Assembly (NCBI GenBank): GCA_963791885.1
Contig: CAWBUL010000004.1
Coordinates: 1,302,001 to 1,366,000, forward strand
Source: CAVSUZ01 sp963791885
GTDB taxonomy: Bacteria; Pseudomonadota; Alphaproteobacteria; Acetobacterales; Acetobacteraceae
Length of the DNA stretch: 64,000 nucleotides
Reading direction: 5' to 3'
This document shows positions 8,876 to 17,893 of the stretch, in pieces. Both the position numbers and the translations under genes were made by a program. How positions within the stretch are numbered: the first letter of the stretch is position 1; every line of letters starts with the position of its first letter. The notes under the pieces were generated by a model, which saw nothing but the letters and a program-made list of their open reading frames with translations, was not told the DNA's origin and did no database searches.

Positions 8876-9121
8876 TTAGGGATATCGATCCCCAGCCGGT
8901 TGGCGAAAGCGTCCGTTGGTAGAAGCACTCACCGAAGCTGTGAAAGATCAGATGTCCATAGGGCGCGGCCCAACCGTTGCAGATCAGCGAAGCCGCCTTT
9001 CGTGTCGGAAAGGTGACAAAGACCCGGTCAGGCGGCAGAGAGATGCATCCAACCCTCGCAGCCGATTCCTCACCTCGGAGTAAATACAGGTGCGGGAGGT
9101 CGATCCAGGTCAACTGGGCGC
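8876..9121 (-). pseudogene. AraC family regulator, N-terminal fragment
   Basis: The minus-strand translation from about 9121 reads FRAQLTWIDLPHLYLLRG and continues to GWGSISL at the IS boundary. It aligns with the sensing domain of the AraC protein at 1521-2477 (FQAELTKIDLHHLWTQRG to TDWSAMSL). The first roughly 34 residues of the gene are missing. Upstream of the fragment the sequence belongs to a glycosyltransferase in another frame. The gene has therefore suffered both an upstream deletion and a double IS insertion and cannot be functional. Confidence 0.8.
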
Positions 9122-10161
9122 GAAACGCGGGGACAGATCCAGCCGTGATCGTGGATGTGCACGCTGTAGGGAACGCCCAGCCGGTCAGGAATTTCGCTGA
9201 TCCGCGCGTCATGTCCCAGCAGATGATGAATCTCCGCCTGGACCGGCTTCGCCCCACGCAGAAGCTGCAGCATCGCGGTGTGCTCCCGGCGGTCAAAGCG
9301 AAGGTTCGGATAGAGATCCGCATCGCCGTCGCTGACCCGCACCCCACCATCGCGATCCGGGCGCAGCACCACGGCGCGCCTTCCCGCCGCCTCATGGGCG
9401 GCAACCGACGCCATGATCCGACGCTCCACACCCCCACCATCGGCATGGGTGATGATCAGGACTGAGGCGCGACCTTGTTGTTGCGCACGAAACCGTATGG
9501 CGTCGGGCCGGCGGGGGTTGTCGCGCGGTTCAGGCGCTTTGGGAGACGGAGTGGCACTGAATACGATCGGGCTCCCCGGCAGATCACATCCATTCGCATC
9601 CAGGATGCGAACACGCTTACCGAGGCCCTTTCGCCGTATTCGGAACGCGCGCGGGCGGCCGAGCAGCATACCGGGGACCGGTTGTGCGGGTTCGGCGGCG
9701 ATGATCGTGTAGCGCCGCCCATTGGACGGCACGACAGCCAGCATTGGATCGCGATCCGGATCGTGTGGGTGCCAGGCCCAGCCGAAAACCTCGTCTTCGG
9801 TGCTTGCGACAAACCCTTCTATCCAGTGCGGCTGCCGCCCGATCTTCGGTAACGGCAGTCCGGCGGCCGCGAGGCCGGCCCGCACTTCCGGACCGTCATG
9901 AGTTTCGGCCAGTTCGCGGAACAGCGCCTTCGCCCGATTGGGATCGGCACGGAGACAGGCGGTCGCCAACAGCAACTTCAGCGTCGGATCGCAAGGCAAA
10001 AGCCGACAGCCACGATCGAGCCAGCGAACCGCTGAATCATAATCACCCGCCCCCAGCTCGCGGTGCCCCTGCTCCATCGCCTCTCGGGCAAGTGCCTCCG
10101 CGTCCCGTTCGGGTGCATCGTAGCCGAAGGACAATGGGACAGGACGCGTCCGCCTGGTCAT
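9070..10161 (-). pseudogene. Glycosyltransferase, C-terminus lost at a deletion junction
   Basis: The protein starts with a short helical TPR-like region (about 20-100). A beta domain containing VFGWAWHPHDPDRDP follows (about 120-220), and then the start of a glycosyltransferase fold (ASVLIITHADGGGVERRI, about 245). It reaches YSVHIHDHGWICPRV, a motif normally followed by another 150 or more residues. At about 9120 it runs into AraC-derived DNA and stops after unrelated residues at 9070. It overlaps the SEL1 gene by 4 bp (ATGA). It belongs to the secretion/polysaccharide operon to its right, and the truncated product is probably inactive. Confidence 0.7.
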
Positions 10162-11930
10162 TGCGCGGCGGCGCGGGCTTCCTCCGGCACGGGCTGCGGC
10201 AGCGCCGCCAAATCCCTACGGGCCTCGGTGATGCCCTGACCAACCGCCCGCTCGAGCCAGACCCGCGCCTCTGGAATGTCCTGCGTGCCGGCCGCACCGC
10301 GGGCGAGATAGCGGCCGAGCATCATCTGGGCGTAGGCGTGGCCGCGCTCCGCGGCGGCGCGGAAGCAGCGCTGGGCGGTCGGGCGGTCGGTCGGCACGTC
10401 GTGGCCTCCCCCGTTCAACGCCCCGCAGCCGAACATCGCGCCGACATGGCCGCGTCCAGCCGCACGTTCGTAGAGAACAAGAGCGCCGCCGTGGTCGCGC
10501 GGACCGCCAAGGCCATTGACCATCATTTCCGCCAGAGCGACCTCGGCCTCTACCATGCCGATATCGGCGGCCTTTTTGATCCAGGCGCGGCCCTCCTCGG
10601 GATTGGCGTCAACACCGCGGCCCTCGACCAGCATGCGGCCGTACCAATCTGGGCATTGACCACGCCGTCGGCTGCGCGCCGGAGCCATTCGGCGGCTCGA
10701 CGGTCATCCCGCTCCACGCCGACGCCCTCGGCCAGACAAACACCGAAATTGAATGCTGCGATAAGATCGCCAGACGCCGCAGCGGTCTCGAACCATTCGC
10801 GGGTGCGGACGGCGTCTTCCTGGGGACCCGTGCCCTTAAGGAGCAGATTCGCCAAATCGACCCGGGCTTTATCGTCGCCCTGGTGGGCAGCGAAGCGGAA
10901 CCAGTGCGCTGCCTCCTCCTGATCGCGCGGCACACCGGCACCGGTCAGGTAGAGCATGCCGAGGGCGCGGGCGGCGCCTTTGTGTCCCGCTTCGGTCGCA
11001 CGGCGAAACCACATCGCAGCCTCAGCGTAGTTGGGCGGCAACGGGCCACCCTTGGCATAGAGATCGCCGACCAGTGCCGCCGCCTCCGCGTCGCCGGCCA
11101 CGGCGGCTTTGCGGAGCCATAATTCGCCCTCGGTCAGATTGGGTGGTACCCCGCGCCCTTCCATCAATGCGAGACCCCAGCGCGCCGCGCCGGAGCGGTT
11201 GCCCTTAAGGGCGGACTCCCGAAACAGTGTCGCTGCCTTGGCGATGTCCGGCTCGACGGCAACGCCGCGTTCGTAAATGACAGCCAGCAGGTAGAGTGCG
11301 GTCGGTAGGCCAGCATCCGCCGCGCGTTGCAGCCAGGTTCGGACCTCCGCATGGTTCTCCGGCGTGGTTGCCTCACGCGACAGCGACAGCGCATAGCCAA
11401 GCGCGCCTTGCGGGCCCCCGGCGTTCGCCGAGGTGCGGTACCAGGTGTGCGCCTCCTCTAGGTTGCGCATCGTCTCCGGGCCGGAGGTGAGAATGTAACC
11501 CAGTACCAGCAGCCCCATCGGCCGAACCGTTCTCCGCTGCGCGTTTGGCCCAGTGCAGGGCGCGGTCGAAATCGGGTTTGCCGTCGCGCTCGCCGGGTGA
11601 GAACAGGCTGGCGGTCGGACGAGCCCCGGCGTGGTCCGGAGCGGCCTGGATGAGCAGCGTGGCCAGGAGCGATTGCGCTTCGACGAAGCCATGCCCGGCC
11701 GCTTTTTCCAGCCAGCGCATGCCGTCGGCACGGCTGGGGGGGACACCGCCGCCCTCAAGATAACATCGGCCGACGCGATACTCGGCCTCGGGCAGGCCGG
11801 CGCGGGCTGCCACCGACAGTAGCCTGAACGCCGCGCCCAGCCGCTTCTGCTCGGTGAGATGGATAGCCCGACGCAGAGCCGCGCGAGGCGAGACCGGCGT
11901 AATCAGCCGATCGAGCAGGCGGGTTGACAT
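10158..11930 (-). CDS. SEL1/TPR-repeat protein, frame broken twice
   Basis: Three overlapping minus-strand frames together encode about 590 residues of SEL1-like repeats (motifs such as AARWGLALMEGRGV, AALVGDLYAKGGPL, AQMMLGRYLARGAAG). The first break is at the C4 run 11513-11516, where removing one base gives GSADGLLVLGYIL. The second is near 10644-10650, where adding one base gives NAQNWYGRMLVEG. The two corrections cancel in length, so the gene is otherwise intact. SEL1 repeats act as protein-protein scaffolds. The gene lies between the HlyD adaptor and the glycosyltransferase and is coupled to the latter by ATGA. Confidence 0.75.
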
Positions 11931-11943
11931 AGCGCCTGAACGC

Positions 11944-13356
11944 TCAGGGCTCGCGCATCGCCGTCGTGGCGACCGGGATCACCCGGGCGAGCATATAACC
12001 CAGCACCGTCTGTTTGCCGACCTTGATATCCGCGGTCACCGGCATGCCCGGCGTTGGGTGGAAATCGTCGAGGACGCCGCGCAAGGCCAAGCGATCGATG
12101 GCGATGCGGGCGCGATAATAGGGTTCGGTGTCGTTCGGTGCGACGGGTACCGTCCCAGTCTGGTTTGCGTTCTGGTCCTGGCCGGTGAAGCTATTGGCTG
12201 TGACCACCCGCAGAGTTCCGTAGGCCATGCCATAACGCGAGAATGGGAAGGTATCGAACTTGATGGCCACGGGATCGCCGACATGCACATAGCCGTCGTC
12301 CTTGCCGGAGATATTCGCCTCCACCTCCACCGGCGCATCAGCCGGCATCAGCGTGATGAACTGCTGGCCTGACTGGAGTACCGACCCGACCGAACCCTTC
12401 GCAATGGTCAGCACTGTGGCATCGCGATCGGCACGCAGTTCAACAAGCTCGCGCCGAAGTTGCGCTTTCCGGAGATTCTCGCGGGCGTCGGACAGCTTGC
12501 TGATCGCGTCGGACAATTTCTCTGAGGTATCGGCGTGCCAGGACTGCACGTAGCCATTGCGTTCGGCAACCAGGGCCGACAGATCGCGGGCGGCGGCCTG
12601 CGCCGTGTCCATCGCACTCTGGTAATTGCGCTCCATCTCAGCACGGCTGTCCATCGCCGCGAGCGTGTTCAGCTTGCTGCCGACATTTAGCTTTTCGAGC
12701 TGGCGGCGCATCTGTTCGACATCGGTGGCGACGGCGAGGCGGGTGCGGTACCCTTCGGCATCCGAATTGGCACGCTTGATCTGGGCCACCAGCTCGTCAA
12801 TTTTTTCCTTATAGTTCTCCAGCTTGTAGTCGTACTCCGCCTTGCGCTGAGCATAGATCGCGGATTGCAGCGCGAGGTCAGGGTTCAGGCCGGAATAGGT
12901 GAACGGCGTGCCGTCGGCCTCCGCTTGCATGCGGGTGACACTGGCTTGCAGAGATGAGACCTGAGCGGCGAGGGTTCCAACGTCCGCGGCTGCGAAAGTG
13001 GGATCGAGCCGGGCGAGCACCTGTCCCGCCTTGACCTTGTCGCCAACCTTCACGTCCACCTGGCGCACGATGGCTGTTTCCAGCGGCTGCACCACGAGCA
13101 CGGGCAATTCTGACACGATCTCGCCCCGCGCGGTCACCACGCGGTCGACCTTGATCAGTCCCATGGCAAGGAACATCGCGGCAAACATGCTGGCGACGAT
13201 CCACACGGTACTGCGTGCGGCGCGCGGTATCGGCTGCGCCAAGACGGCGGTGGACGGCGACTGGAACTCGAGAATGGCCGGAAGCGCGGGATCGTGCCGG
13301 GTGGCCAGTTCGGTTCCGCTAGTCCCCTTGGACGAGTGTGGGAGTAGAAGCGGCAT
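11944..13356 (-). CDS. HlyD family type I secretion adaptor (membrane fusion protein)
   Basis: The protein has about 470 residues from MPLLLPHSS (13356). The upstream in-frame extension to 13467 lies inside the ABC exporter gene. Domains are a cytoplasmic N-terminus, one membrane helix (about 48-68, TVWIVASMFAAMFLAMGLI), a lipoyl/barrel-sandwich segment (VKVGDKVKAGQVLARLDPT), a long coiled-coil (about 150-320) and a beta-barrel C-terminus (VGDPVAIKFDTFPFSRYG) typical of PrtE/HlyD proteins. It bridges the ABC exporter to a TolC-type outer-membrane channel, which is not in this window. It overlaps the ABC gene by about 38 bp. Confidence 0.9.
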   Translation of the reverse strand: MPLLLPHSSKGTSGTELATRHDPALPAILEFQSPSTAVLAQPIPRAARSTVWIVASMFAAMFLAMGLIKVDRVVTARGEIVSELPVLVVQPLETAIVRQVDVKVGDKVKAGQVLARLDPTFAAADVGTLAAQVSSLQASVTRMQAEADGTPFTYSGLNPDLALQSAIYAQRKAEYDYKLENYKEKIDELVAQIKRANSDAEGYRTRLAVATDVEQMRRQLEKLNVGSKLNTLAAMDSRAEMERNYQSAMDTAQAAARDLSALVAERNGYVQSWHADTSEKLSDAISKLSDARENLRKAQLRRELVELRADRDATVLTIAKGSVGSVLQSGQQFITLMPADAPVEVEANISGKDDGYVHVGDPVAIKFDTFPFSRYGMAYGTLRVVTANSFTGQDQNANQTGTVPVAPNDTEPYYRARIAIDRLALRGVLDDFHPTPGMPVTADIKVGKQTVLGYMLARVIPVATTAMREP

Positions 13357-15571
13357 AACGGGAGCCTTGCGGTTCAAGATGGCGGTTCTGCTGCGCCCAG
13401 AGCTGACGATAGACCGAGCAGCGTTCCAGTAGCGTGCGGTGCGGTGCCATATCGGCGACCTTGCCACGTTCCAGCACCAGGATCTGATCGCACTCCGTCA
13501 GGGACGACAGGCGGTGCGAAACGATCACCATGGTCCGGCCACTGCCGATGCGCAGGAGATTGGCGTTCACCAGCGCCTCACTTTCGGGATCGAGGGCGCT
13601 CGTGGCTTCGTCTAGAATCAGGATGCGCGGGTTCTGGATCAGGGCGCGGGCGATCGCCAGGCGCTGACGCTGGCCACCGGAAAGATTGGGAGAGCCTTCC
13701 TCGATATAGGTTTCGTAGCCATGCGGCATACGCTCAATGAACTCCTCGGCCCCAGCGAGGCGGGCGGCCCGGATGGCGTCTTCCAAAGTGAGTCCAGGGC
13801 GGCCGGCCAGGATGTTGTCACGGATGGAACCGCGGAACAGGAAATTCTCCTGCAGGACGACGCCGAAACTGGAGCGCAGGTGCCGCAGGTTGATTTCCCG
13901 CAGGTCCGAGCCGTCGATCTTTACGTAGCCACTGTAATCTCGGTTGATGCCCTGGAGCAGGCGCATGACGGTGGACTTGCCGGAGCCGCTGCGCCCGACA
14001 ATGCCCAGCATGGTTCCGGGTTCAATGGAGAAGGAGACCTTCTCCAGCGCCGGAATCTTCGTATTGGGATAGGTGAAGGTAACATCATCGAAGGCAATGG
14101 CGCCGGCGAATTTCGGCCTGAGGCCGCCGGACGCAACATCGGCTTCGAGCGGCCGGTTCAATACTAGCGCCGCTTCACCGATGGCGCCGCCCACTTCCTC
14201 GAAATCCTCGATCAGCCGGGCCATGCCGACAAGCGGTTGGGCGACCCGCTGGGAAAGCATCATGAAGGCGAACAGCCCGCCGACCGCGTAACCGCTTTGA
14301 CTCTTCAGCGCGATCGCGACGCCGATCATGATCACACCGACCCACATGAAGCGCTCGATCGGGGTGACCAGGGTCTGCGGCCAGTTGGCCATGCGTCCGA
14401 AGGCCAAGCGCCATTTGCCGGCATCAGCGACACGCTCATCCCACAAGGCACGGCGCTGCGGCTCAAGCGCGAGCGATTTTACGGTGCGGATACCGAAAAC
14501 CGTTTCACCGAGCGCGGCATGTCGATTCACCTCAGCCTGGATGACGCGCGAGAGCAGGATGCGCAACGGCCGGAGAAAGGCGAGGATGATCAGCGTAATC
14601 AGGCAGGCGCAGGCCAGCACGATCCAGGCGAGGGTGCTGTTCAGCCAGAACAGGAAAGGCAGAAGCACGACCAGCGTCATCATATCGAGGAACGTGGTCA
14701 GCAGCTTGCCCGTGAGGAATTCGCGTACGCGGTGTACCTGACTGACGCGATGCATCGTCTCGCCGGCAGGGTGACGCTCGAAATAGTCGATCGACAGCCG
14801 GATCAGGCGATTGAAGACGTGCAAATTGAGCCGCGTGTCGATGCGCACGCCAATCTGCAGGACGATCAGACGACGCGCGTAACCGAGAAGGGTTTCATAG
14901 ACGATGAAGATGCCGAGCAAGATTGCGAGCAGTGAGAGCGTGTTCCAGCTGTGATGCTCGAGCACCCGGTCCACCACCATCATGACGACCAGCGGCGGGA
15001 AGATCGCGAGGAAGCTCATGGTAAGGGAGGCGATGCCGATGTCGCGAAGGGATTTCTTCTCCTTCAGGACCAGCCCGGCAAGCCAGCGGATCGAGAAGGG
15101 CGCGTCAGCTTCCTGCAGGCCGCGATTGGCCCGAAGCAGGACGGCCTCGCCGGACCAGACTTCGGACAACCGGAGTTCGTCCACGGGGAGCGGTGCTTCC
15201 CCTTCGGGCGCCATTGGATCCTTGATGAAGACGATCTTATGCTCACCGTTGGACCCGACGAGCAGGCCCGCACTGCCGTCATTGAACAACAGAACCACGG
15301 GCCCGGTCTCATGCAGGCGCTGGATGTGGCGCCAGCGCAGGCGGACGGCGCGCGCCCACATGCCCGCCTCGCGGACCCAGGTCGACAGGGACGCGGCGGA
15401 CGGAGCAGGCGCATGATCGAGATTGCGGAACTCTTCCGGGTCGAGCTCCACGCCGTAGTACCGGCCTGCCTGAATGATCGCCTTTAGGCGCGGATGCAGG
15501 ACCTCATCCTCCCGGAACCGGGGCATGATCGAATCATGGTCGGCGGAACTGGTCACCTCGGGATAGTCCAC
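13319..15571 (-). CDS. Type I secretion ABC exporter with C39-like domain
   Basis: This 750-residue exporter has an N-terminal peptidase C39-like domain (about 45-170) without the catalytic Cys, so it should bind rather than cleave its substrate. A six-helix membrane domain (about 190-470) and an ATPase follow, with Walker A GRSGSGKST, signature LSGGQRQ and Walker B ILILDEAT. This layout is that of RTX-type (HlyB-like) exporters. It is the first gene of the operon with HlyD, SEL1 and glycosyltransferase. No RTX substrate gene is visible, and the operon is truncated at its distal end by a deletion. Confidence 0.9.
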   Translation of the reverse strand: MDYPEVTSSADHDSIMPRFREDEVLHPRLKAIIQAGRYYGVELDPEEFRNLDHAPAPSAASLSTWVREAGMWARAVRLRWRHIQRLHETGPVVLLFNDGSAGLLVGSNGEHKIVFIKDPMAPEGEAPLPVDELRLSEVWSGEAVLLRANRGLQEADAPFSIRWLAGLVLKEKKSLRDIGIASLTMSFLAIFPPLVVMMVVDRVLEHHSWNTLSLLAILLGIFIVYETLLGYARRLIVLQIGVRIDTRLNLHVFNRLIRLSIDYFERHPAGETMHRVSQVHRVREFLTGKLLTTFLDMMTLVVLLPFLFWLNSTLAWIVLACACLITLIILAFLRPLRILLSRVIQAEVNRHAALGETVFGIRTVKSLALEPQRRALWDERVADAGKWRLAFGRMANWPQTLVTPIERFMWVGVIMIGVAIALKSQSGYAVGGLFAFMMLSQRVAQPLVGMARLIEDFEEVGGAIGEAALVLNRPLEADVASGGLRPKFAGAIAFDDVTFTYPNTKIPALEKVSFSIEPGTMLGIVGRSGSGKSTVMRLLQGINRDYSGYVKIDGSDLREINLRHLRSSFGVVLQENFLFRGSIRDNILAGRPGLTLEDAIRAARLAGAEEFIERMPHGYETYIEEGSPNLSGGQRQRLAIARALIQNPRILILDEATSALDPESEALVNANLLRIGSGRTMVIVSHRLSSLTECDQILVLERGKVADMAPHRTLLERCSVYRQLWAQQNRHLEPQGSRYAASTPTLVQGD

Positions 15572-15939
15572 GCATACTCCCTCTCAGCCGCAGGACGGTT
15601 CCTCAAGTAGACCGTTGCATTCACCTGCGGCGCGATGGCCATCAAGCCGGGACGATGGCGCCCCAGCTCCCGGTAAGTTTGCCGCAGTGTGGACCGGAAA
15701 CGCAAGGAATCCACGCAGCACGCCGGATAGTTTTGCTTCGAACCCGGCCACACCAGAAATCTGGTCTCGCGTGCCCGCCTCGATTCAGGGCCAAATGCCA
15801 ATGTTTCGCGCTGTCACTTTAGGTTGTGCTTTCGTCCGGCGCTCGCGCGCCGTATGACATAATCCTGCGCTCACGGAAAAGCGATTTCGCTTTTGCGGCT
15901 AGCCGATCCGCGACCGAATACATCAGCAGGGACAATGGT
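15572..15939. other. Divergent intergenic region, no gene seen
   Basis: About 370 bp separate the ABC exporter start (minus) from the amidase start (plus). The small open frames here lack coding character. Apart from the palindrome at 15877-15894 I see no feature. Promoters for both flanking transcripts should lie here, but I cannot place convincing -35/-10 boxes. Confidence 0.5.
15877..15894. promoter_or_regulatory. Palindrome AAAAGCGA-TT-TCGCTTTT upstream of the amidase
   Basis: Two perfect 8-base arms with a 2-base centre end 45 bp before the amidase ATG. The size and symmetry fit an operator for a dimeric repressor. No regulator gene is adjacent, so the role is inference. Confidence 0.35.
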
Positions 15940-17148
15940 ATGCTGGAATCTGAAGAGCAGGACGGTCCGTTTGTTCCGGGCCCGCGCGCGCAATCTGAAC
16001 CGCTGGGTCATGGTTCGCTCGATGGATTGTCCTTCGCCGTCAAGGACGTGTTCGATGTCGCCGGAGCGCTGACCACCTACGGCAATCCGGATTGGGCGCG
16101 CACGCATCCACCGGCCGTTGCACATGCGCCCTGCGTCCAAGCGCTGTTGGAGGCCGGGGCCAGCTTGGTGGGTAAAACCAAGACGGTTGAACTTGCCTAC
16201 GGCATCACAGGCGAGAATGCCTGGCATGGCACGCCGCGCAACCCCCGTGCGCGCGATCGGCTGCCGGGGGGATCCAGTTGCGGCTCGGCGGTTGCCGTAG
16301 CAGGAGGCCACGTCGACTTTTCACTCGGCACGGACACAGGCGGATCGGTACGCGTGCCGGCAAGTTATTGCGGCGTGTTTGGGTTCCGGCCCACCCACGG
16401 CGCGGTCAGCGCCGCTGGGGTTTGTCCGTTGGCGCCCAGCCTCGACACGGTCGGATGGTTCACGCGCACTGCCTCCTTGCTCCTTCGCGTGGGCGAGGAG
16501 CTGTTGCCCGGCGATCACCGGCGGCGGCTGCGCGGCCCGCTCATGTTGGTGGAGGAGATGTGGATCAACGCCCAGCCGCAGGTCGCGGAAGCCTTGCGCC
16601 AGGCCGTGGAGCGGCTCGAGCGGCCCCGCGGGCGCGCCCTGTCCCTCCGCCTCGTCCCGGAAGGGGTGGATGTGGTCTATGACCACTTCCGTGCCGTTCA
16701 GGCACAGGAAGTCTGGGCTAATCTCGGCGGATGGGTGACCAGCGTCCGCCCGCGGCTGTCGACGGCGGTGGCGGAGCGCATCGAGGGCGCGGCAAGCCTC
16801 GACCCGGCACTGGCGGCTGATGGGCGGGCGTTCCGCCGCACCTTGCAAGCACGAGTCCGGCCGTTGCTCGATGGCGGCGCCGTGCTGGTCCTTCCCACGA
16901 GCCCCTGCGCCGCGCCCATCGCGTCGGCCACGCCGACGGAGCTGGAAACAGTCCGCCAGAGTACCCTGGGCGTTACGGCAATCGCCAGCCTGTGCGGCCT
17001 GCCCGAGGTGACCCTGCCAGCCGCCACGGTGCGCGCCGGGCGCGACGCCCTGCCCGTCGGCCTGTCGCTGATCGCCGGCCATGGGTGGGATATCCCGTTG
17101 CTCGGATTTGCGTTGGAATGCGCTGGTGTCTTGGGGATTGAGGCCTAG
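15940..17148 (+). CDS. Amidase signature family hydrolase
   Basis: This protein of about 402 residues starts at MLESEEQ (15940). The open frame extends upstream to 15826, but that part does not look like family sequence. The amidase Ser-cisSer-Lys triad is visible: Lys in FAVKDVFD (about residue 31), Ser in GGSSCGSA (about 110), and the nucleophile region GTDTGGSVRVPAS (about 133). It should hydrolyse an amide bond. Similar short amidases include AtzF- and GatA-like enzymes, and the substrate is not predictable. It stands alone, with a tandem repeat directly after its stop. Confidence 0.85.
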   Translation: MLESEEQDGPFVPGPRAQSEPLGHGSLDGLSFAVKDVFDVAGALTTYGNPDWARTHPPAVAHAPCVQALLEAGASLVGKTKTVELAYGITGENAWHGTPRNPRARDRLPGGSSCGSAVAVAGGHVDFSLGTDTGGSVRVPASYCGVFGFRPTHGAVSAAGVCPLAPSLDTVGWFTRTASLLLRVGEELLPGDHRRRLRGPLMLVEEMWINAQPQVAEALRQAVERLERPRGRALSLRLVPEGVDVVYDHFRAVQAQEVWANLGGWVTSVRPRLSTAVAERIEGAASLDPALAADGRAFRRTLQARVRPLLDGGAVLVLPTSPCAAPIASATPTELETVRQSTLGVTAIASLCGLPEVTLPAATVRAGRDALPVGLSLIAGHGWDIPLLGFALECAGVLGIEA

Positions 17149-17228
17149 TGTCCTGCCGCTGAAGTTCGCCGTGTCCTGCCGCTGAAGTTCGCCGTGTCCT
17201 GCCGCTGAAGTTCGCCGTGTCCTGCCGC
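17149..17228. repeat. 23-bp tandem repeat, three full copies plus a partial
   Basis: A 23-bp unit beginning TGTCCTGCCGCTGAAG occurs at 17149-17171, 17172-17194 and 17195-17217 with no mismatch. A partial fourth copy follows to about 17228. It starts immediately after the amidase stop codon and lies between convergent genes. There are no spacers, so it is not a CRISPR array. Confidence 0.85.
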
Positions 17229-17265
17229 GGATGGAAGGGATAAGCAGGCCACCGAAAATAAAGCA

Positions 17266-17694
17266 CTAGGCGCCGAGCTCTTTCCGTGCAGCTTCCGTAA
17301 ACACACGCAGAAAATCGAAGTCTCTGCTCTCGAACGCCTCGCGGTCGTGAAGGTCCGCATTTGGCTGGTAATAGGTATCGACGATCAGACGCAGCACGTC
17401 ATCCGCGTGCTTGGCGGTGTCCAAAGATACGAAAAGTCCAAGCTGTGCCTTGAGGGCGTAGAGCGGTACGAGTGCCGACAGGTCCGCCAGGGTGTGTGTC
17501 AGCGCATCCGCATAGAGCGTCGAAGCCTGAACAATGAAATCGCCGAACAGCCGTTCCCGGCGTGAATATTCCTGCGAAATCCGCTGAACGCGGTCCTGGT
17601 GGTGTTGCGTGATCCAGGTGGTCAGCAGGGAGGCGAGGGCGCCGATCGCCGAGCCGGCGAGCGCCGACAAGGCTGAGAGCGTGGCCGGATTCAT
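17266..17694 (-). CDS. Membrane-anchored hypothetical protein
   Basis: This 142-residue protein has one N-terminal membrane helix (about 6-28, LSALAGSAIGALASLLTTWI) followed by a soluble, largely helical domain with HHQDRVQRISQEYSRRERLFGDF. I recognise the general pattern of small conserved hypothetical proteins but no named family. It is isolated: the 23-bp repeat lies after it and about 200 bp of non-coding DNA precede it on its strand. Function unknown. Confidence 0.6.
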   Translation of the reverse strand: MNPATLSALSALAGSAIGALASLLTTWITQHHQDRVQRISQEYSRRERLFGDFIVQASTLYADALTHTLADLSALVPLYALKAQLGLFVSLDTAKHADDVLRLIVDTYYQPNADLHDREAFESRDFDFLRVFTEAARKELGA

Positions 17695-17893
17695 CGGCCT
17701 GGCACGGGGAACCCGGCACCTATGCTGGCTGTTACCGTTTCCGCTTGGACGGACCCAGCGGTGCTGCGAACGGCACCTTGATGTGCACGCATATACAATC
17801 TGCCATCGACTCTGGTTTCGATGGCACAGTGTCGCTTCTTTGATGCGCTCGCTTCAACCTGAACCCATCACGCTATCCAGGACCTGCGAGTCT

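Noticed and set aside
9744..10922. A 392-codon plus-strand frame
   Set aside because: Opposite the SEL1 and glycosyltransferase genes; low-complexity Arg/Pro/Ala translation typical of GC-rich antisense.
17149..17228. Possible CRISPR array
   Set aside because: The 23-bp units are directly adjacent without spacers and no cas gene is near.
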